Assembly: GCA_947627125.1 (NCBI GenBank)
Contig: CANQUY010000075.1
Span: 1-8,480, forward strand
Direction: 5' to 3'
DNA: 8,480 nt
Source of the DNA: an uncultured Clostridia bacterium
GTDB lineage: Bacteria > Bacillota > Clostridia > Christensenellales > Borkfalkiaceae
Shown: positions 5,953-8,480 of the stretch, one piece after another
Layout of the letters: every line of letters starts with the position of its first letter
Numbering within the stretch: position 1 is the stretch's first letter
The notes under the pieces: generated by a model
Database searches by the model: none
Seen by the model: only the letters and a program-made list of their open reading frames with translations
What the model was told of the DNA's origin: nothing
Program-made: the position numbers and the translations under genes

Positions 5953-5987
5953 CTCCCTCGGCTCCCCTTGTAGGGGAGCCGAGGGAG
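5953..5987. repeat. Strong 16-bp hairpin (F4)
   Basis: Perfect inverted repeat with arms 5953-5968 and 5972-5987 and a 3-nt loop (TGT), built from CGGCTCCCC and GGGGAGCCG. It resembles the other F hairpins (621-639, 3320-3377, about 2030-2050). No T-run follows on either strand, so a terminator role is not supported. Confidence 0.75.
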
Positions 5988-5990
5988 CAA

Positions 5991-6290
5991 CCCCGCGTCA
6001 TTCTGAGAAAGAAAGCAGGATGAAAGGACGGGGACTAACCCGAAGAATCTCGCGGGGCGGTGTTGATTGTACGGAAGCAGCCCCGCGTCATTCTGAGAAA
6101 GGGAGCAAGACGAGAGGACGGGGACTAACCCGAAGAATCTCGCGGGGCGTATCGGACACTTTGCGGCGAGATGCTTCGGAAAAGCTCCCGTAGACTGCGT
6201 TTATACTCCCCTTCTCAGCATGACGCCGCCACACAGGCCTCCGTTGGTTTTATGGGATCCTTCCCCTTCGACTACGAGGTCAGAAGTCAG
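5991..6290. repeat. Repeat cluster with tandem A5, A6, then B4 and broken E5
   Basis: A5 (5991-6057, core 6000-6048) and A6 (6081-6147, core 6090-6138) are tandem copies with a 90-bp period, both TC/GA. B4 (6163-6229, core 6171-6221, reversed) is GC/GC. E5 begins at 6257 with the same expanded arm as E2 (ATCC, TTCCCC, TTCG) but its partner arm is lost or badly degraded from about 6277. This is where the IS200-type element begins. The order A-B-E matches blocks 1 and 2. Confidence 0.8.
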
Positions 6291-6362
6291 CAACCCCCAT
6301 TTCAAATGGGGGTTTGATTTTGACACCATCCGGTGTATGGTGCTGGCTACCCCCGCAAGGGG

Positions 6363-6850
6363 GGTGTCACAAACCGCCGTTGGCTTACAGATTTGCCAAC
6401 CTTTCTTCTTTTTTATCTTCTTCCGCTTGTTCCAGTATGTACTTCTTTATCGTTTCTTCCGAGATCGTCCCTATTGTTGCTACATAGTACCCTCTCGCCC
6501 AAAACGACTTGTGCCATTTGCTCCTCTGCTCAGGATGCTTGTCATAGATCATCAGCGCACTCTTCCCTTTTAAATACGCCATGAAGTCCGATATGCTATA
6601 CTTCGGTGGAATGCTTACATGCAAATGTACGTGATCTACGCACACCGCTCCTTCCATTATTTCTACCCCCTTGTACTTGCATAACGTCTTTATGATCTCT
6701 TTCACATCTGCACGGATCTGTCCGTATAACCTTTTTTGTCTGTACTTCGGGATAAATACTATGTGGTATTGACATTCCCATTTCGTGTGTGCTAAACTGT
6801 TTGTATCCATTTTGATTCCTCCGATGTTTTCTTTCTCGGTTTGTGACACC
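6363..6850. repeat. 13-bp inverted repeat bracketing tnpA
   Basis: GGTGTCACAAACC at 6363-6375 and its perfect complement at 6838-6850 flank the transposase gene. One copy is in the tnpA leader, at the predicted transcription start, and the other lies just after the stop codon. In mRNA they could pair end to end. In single-stranded DNA they could bring the ends together. Confidence 0.7.
6385..6810 (-). CDS. tnpA: IS200-type Y1 (HUH) transposase
   Basis: A single-strand DNA transposase that cuts at the hairpin ends of its element using one tyrosine nucleophile. The 141-residue protein has the typical IS200 length. It shows WECQYHIVFIPKYR (11-24) near the start, the metal-binding HUH motif in DHVHLHVSIPP (H60, H62), WARGYYVATIG (104-114), and the C-terminal helix IKKYILEQ with the probable nucleophile Y124. 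All catalytic residues are present, so it may be active. The start at 6810 is chosen because CGGAGGA lies 7 nt upstream. An in-frame ATG at 6849 would start at the predicted transcription start and has no ribosome site. Translation is probably controlled by the inverted repeat upstream. Confidence 0.93.
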   Translation of the reverse strand: MDTNSLAHTKWECQYHIVFIPKYRQKRLYGQIRADVKEIIKTLCKYKGVEIMEGAVCVDHVHLHVSIPPKYSISDFMAYLKGKSALMIYDKHPEQRSKWHKSFWARGYYVATIGTISEETIKKYILEQAEEDKKEERLANL

Positions 6851-6876
6851 GTCTTTATTATAACATCGGAGGAATC
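6814..6876 (-). promoter_or_regulatory. 15-bp inverted repeat masking the tnpA ribosome site
   Basis: Arms 6814-6828 and 6862-6876 are perfect complements (GATTCCTCCGATGTT and AACATCGGAGGAATC). The arm nearer the gene contains the tnpA Shine-Dalgarno sequence. In any RNA that includes both arms, the ribosome site would be locked in a 15-bp stem with a 33-nt loop. The upstream arm lies within the -35/-10 spacer of the tnpA promoter, so RNA started at that promoter lacks it. Only RNA reading in from outside would be silenced. Similar protection against read-through is known for IS200 and IS10. Confidence 0.8.
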
Positions 6877-6884
6877 TTTGTCTA
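6857..6884 (-). promoter_or_regulatory. tnpA promoter
   Basis: On the minus strand: TAGACA (6884-6879), 16 bp, then perfect TATAAT (6862-6857). The predicted start is near 6850, giving a leader of about 40 nt before the ATG at 6810. Confidence 0.7.
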
Positions 6885-6988
6885 CTTCCTCATCGCTACT
6901 GCTTACTCTATTCTCCCCAGCTTCCGCTGGGGGTTTCGACCATCAATGAACGGACGGTGCACAATTATTGTTCCATGGGTAAATTTAG

Positions 6989-7017
6989 TTGCATTTCATA
7001 TAAAAATGTGGTAACAT
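6989..7017 (+). promoter_or_regulatory. Weak candidate promoter for the EIIC-like gene
   Basis: TTGCAT (6989-6994), 17 bp, TAACAT (7012-7017). Matches to consensus are modest (3/6 and 4/6). If real, transcription would start only a few bases before the ATG at 7028. That would fit the absence of any Shine-Dalgarno sequence and imply a nearly leaderless message. Confidence 0.25.
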
Positions 7018-7027
7018 ATCGGCAATC

Positions 7028-8287
7028 ATGGAAGAAGAAATCAAAGATACCGCCGAAGAACCGACGGAGCCCGAACAGCCCGCGGAAAATTCTCCCGCTT
7101 CCGAGGTCGAAAACTCTATCTCCGAGAGTGAGAATCCCCCCGCTCCCGAGGCCGAAAACCCTGTTCCGAAGGAGAGCAAGGGGAAAATTTTTCTCGGCTA
7201 TCTCAAAAGGTTTGCGAACCGCTACTTCATCACGGCGTTTGCGGGAATGGCGAACGGGCTGTTCTGCACGCTCATTGCGGGGACGATCATTTGTCAGCTC
7301 GCCCGCATCTTCGGAAACGGCAGCTCGGAGAATGAAATTCTCAACTTATGTTACCGTTTCCTGAACGGGATCGGCACCTTCGCCAAGGTCATGATGGGCG
7401 CGGGGATCGGCGTGGGCATCGCCCATTCGCTCAAGAGCTCCAAGATGGCCATGGCATGCAGTGTGGCCGTCGGCATTCTCGCCGCAAATGCCCCGACGTT
7501 CATTGCCTATGTGATGGGAAAGGCGGAACTTTCGAGCTCCGTTCTCATTGCCACGGGGAACCCCATCACCTGCTATCTTGCCGTCGTCGTGGCGGCAGAA
7601 TTCGGCACTTATGTGACGGGAAAGACCAAAATCGACATTCTCGTCGTGCCCCTCGTTTCCCTCCTCGCGGGCGGGTCGATCGCGGCAATTTTCGGAACTC
7701 CCGTCGAATGGCTGATGACCAAGATCGGCGACGGGATCAACGCGGCGACGGAGCTTCAACCGTTCCTCATGGGGCTCATCATCTCGGCCGTCATGGGACT
7801 GCTTCTGACGCTCCCCACCTCGAGCGCGGCCATCGGGATCTCGATCGGGCTCAAGGGAATTGCCGCGGGCGCGGGCGTGGCGGGCTGCTGTGCGCATATG
7901 ATAGGATTTGCGGTGGCGAGTTTTCGCGAAAACAAGTTCTCGGGCCTTATCGCACAGGGGCTGGGAACATCCATGCTCCAGATCCCCAATCTCAAAAAAC
8001 CGCAGATATTGCTCCCCGCGGTCATTTCCTCCCTCATCGTGGGGCCGATTTCGACCTGCCTTTTCAAACTGGAGGCGACGGCCGTCGGCGCGGGAATGGG
8101 AACGGCCGGGCTGGTCGGCGTTATCGACATGATCGGAGCCTCGGCGGGCGTGATCCCCACGGTGAATCTCGTATTCGGCGTGATCTTGGTCTGCTTTGTG
8201 ATCCCCGCGACGGTTTCGCTTTTGGTGAGCGAGATCCTCCGCAAGATCGGCTGGATCAAAGCGGGAGATATGAAAATCGAGCTATAA
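7028..8287 (+). CDS. PTS EIIC-like (PfoR-type) membrane protein
   Basis: A 419-residue polytopic protein. Residues 1-50 form an acidic, Pro/Glu/Ser-rich low-complexity tail. Residues 60-405 hold about ten hydrophobic segments with glycine-rich repeats such as MMGAGIGVGIAHSL (122-135), GNPITCYLAVVVAAEFG (177-193) and the conserved-looking VTGKTKIDILVVPL (196-209). This layout matches the PTS_EIIC_2 family, which includes Clostridium perfringens PfoR, once described as a toxin-gene regulator. No EIIA or EIIB domain is present or adjacent, so sugar phosphorylation through this protein is unproven and its substrate is unknown. The usual family length is about 340-350, so the acidic tail is an extension. 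No ribosome site precedes the ATG. A start further downstream would remove the tail, but no internal methionine precedes residue 74. The gene stands alone and has its own terminator. Confidence 0.78.
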   Translation: MEEEIKDTAEEPTEPEQPAENSPASEVENSISESENPPAPEAENPVPKESKGKIFLGYLKRFANRYFITAFAGMANGLFCTLIAGTIICQLARIFGNGSSENEILNLCYRFLNGIGTFAKVMMGAGIGVGIAHSLKSSKMAMACSVAVGILAANAPTFIAYVMGKAELSSSVLIATGNPITCYLAVVVAAEFGTYVTGKTKIDILVVPLVSLLAGGSIAAIFGTPVEWLMTKIGDGINAATELQPFLMGLIISAVMGLLLTLPTSSAAIGISIGLKGIAAGAGVAGCCAHMIGFAVASFRENKFSGLIAQGLGTSMLQIPNLKKPQILLPAVISSLIVGPISTCLFKLEATAVGAGMGTAGLVGVIDMIGASAGVIPTVNLVFGVILVCFVIPATVSLLVSEILRKIGWIKAGDMKIEL

Positions 8288-8305
8288 GTCGCAAATTTTG
8301 TGAAT

Positions 8306-8336
8306 CCGCCGCGGGCTCAGCCCGCGGCGGTTTTTT
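8306..8336 (+). terminator. Intrinsic terminator of the EIIC-like gene
   Basis: Perfect 11-bp GC stem (arms 8306-8316 and 8320-8330), loop TCA, followed by six T residues (8331-8336). It lies 19 nt after the stop codon. Confidence 0.93.
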
Positions 8337-8341
8337 GTATT

Positions 8342-8480
8342 GGCGTTCTGATTACGTCATGGTGAGCTCCGTCGAACCATCACCTTATTAGAATGCGGTG
8401 ACCCTTCGACTACGCTACTTCGCGCTACGCGCTCGTGCCGCGCTTAGTGCAACAAGAATGCGCGCGGGGCAGGGTGACGT
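8342..8480. repeat. Paired element C4, second half altered, running to the window edge
   Basis: The + module (core 8359-8380) has dinucleotides GG and CC. The linker and the start of the - module follow (GGTGACCCTTCGAC at 8397-8410). Where C3 has ATCC, this copy has ACCC. The loop is replaced by about 55 bp of CG-rich sequence. CAGGGTGACGT at 8470-8480 may be the matching arm, with GGGT for GGAT, but the window ends there. Confidence 0.65.

Larger units (their letters stand above)
6290..6935 (-). mobile_element. IS200/IS605-type insertion sequence, tnpA only
   Basis: An element of about 650 bp containing one Y1 transposase gene and bounded by hairpins, as expected for this family. The family lacks classical terminal inverted repeats and target duplications. 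The right-end hairpin (3' of tnpA) has arms 6292-6302 and 6304-6314. The left-end hairpin has arms 6915-6921 and 6926-6932 with a TTCC loop. Read on the tnpA strand, both start with AAACCCCCA. Further hairpins 3' of the gene lie at 6324-6342 and 6350-6363 (CCCCC-GCAA-GGGGG). The exact ends are not determinable here. No tnpB is present. Confidence 0.75.

Noticed and set aside
6220..6573. Plus-strand open frame of 117 codons over the IS right end
   Set aside because: It spans repeat, IS hairpins and antisense of tnpA. There is no ribosome site and no family resemblance.
6811..6849. Upstream ATG for tnpA (13 more residues)
   Set aside because: It lies at the predicted transcription start and has no ribosome site. 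IS200 proteins normally start close to the TKWECQYHIVF segment.
7348..8391. Long out-of-frame plus-strand open frame (347 codons) inside the EIIC-like gene
   Set aside because: It is a shadow of the GC-rich membrane-protein gene, rich in Arg, Gly and His, and runs past the terminator into the repeats.

Overview
The window looks like chromosomal DNA from a moderately GC-rich member of the Clostridia (Bacillota). The reasons are the strong GGAGG ribosome sites, sigma-A type promoters, a LuxS/Pfs pair, a PfoR-like membrane protein and an IS200-type transposase. An anaerobic gut lineage is plausible but is an inference. Only about 65% of the window is coding. Most of the rest is dense, modular, hairpin-forming repeat DNA.

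Layout: 1-660 repeat blocks; 676-1923 (-) two-part ferritin-like diiron protein; 1924-2445 a divergent promoter plus repeats; 2446-3099 (+) MTA/SAH nucleosidase (mtnN/pfs); 3100-3566 repeats; 3567-4001 (+) luxS; 4002-4262 repeats; 4263-4931 (+) uracil-DNA glycosylase (ung); a bidirectional terminator; 4996-5826 (-) membrane protein of unknown function with a near-consensus promoter; 5941-6290 repeats; about 6290-6935 an IS200/IS605-type element with a single tnpA (-); 7028-8287 (+) PTS-EIIC-like (PfoR-type) membrane protein with its terminator; 8340-8480 more repeats.

Functionally, mtnN and luxS are consecutive steps: S-adenosylhomocysteine is cleaved to adenine and S-ribosylhomocysteine, which LuxS converts to homocysteine and the AI-2 precursor DPD. 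The other genes look like independent single-gene units.

The most interesting content is the repeat system. At least 23 hairpin modules share one core, read 5'->3' as AT-NN-TGAG ... CGAA-N'N'-AT. The dinucleotide NN takes four values (CC, TC, GC, GG), and in every one of the 23 the partner N'N' is its exact complement (GG, GA, GC, CC). The invariant TGAG/CGAA part would form a tandem G.A mismatch. The short-loop versions all close on a GNA triloop (GCA, GTA or GAA). Modules are arranged head-to-head in REP/BIME-like composites. One copy (499-531) has a stem lengthened by matching insertions on both arms. This is compensatory evidence, visible within one window, that the folded hairpin is what is conserved.

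A second notable structure is in the IS element. The tnpA ribosome site lies in a perfect 15-bp inverted repeat whose upstream arm falls inside the promoter spacer. Only read-through RNA should therefore have the ribosome site masked.
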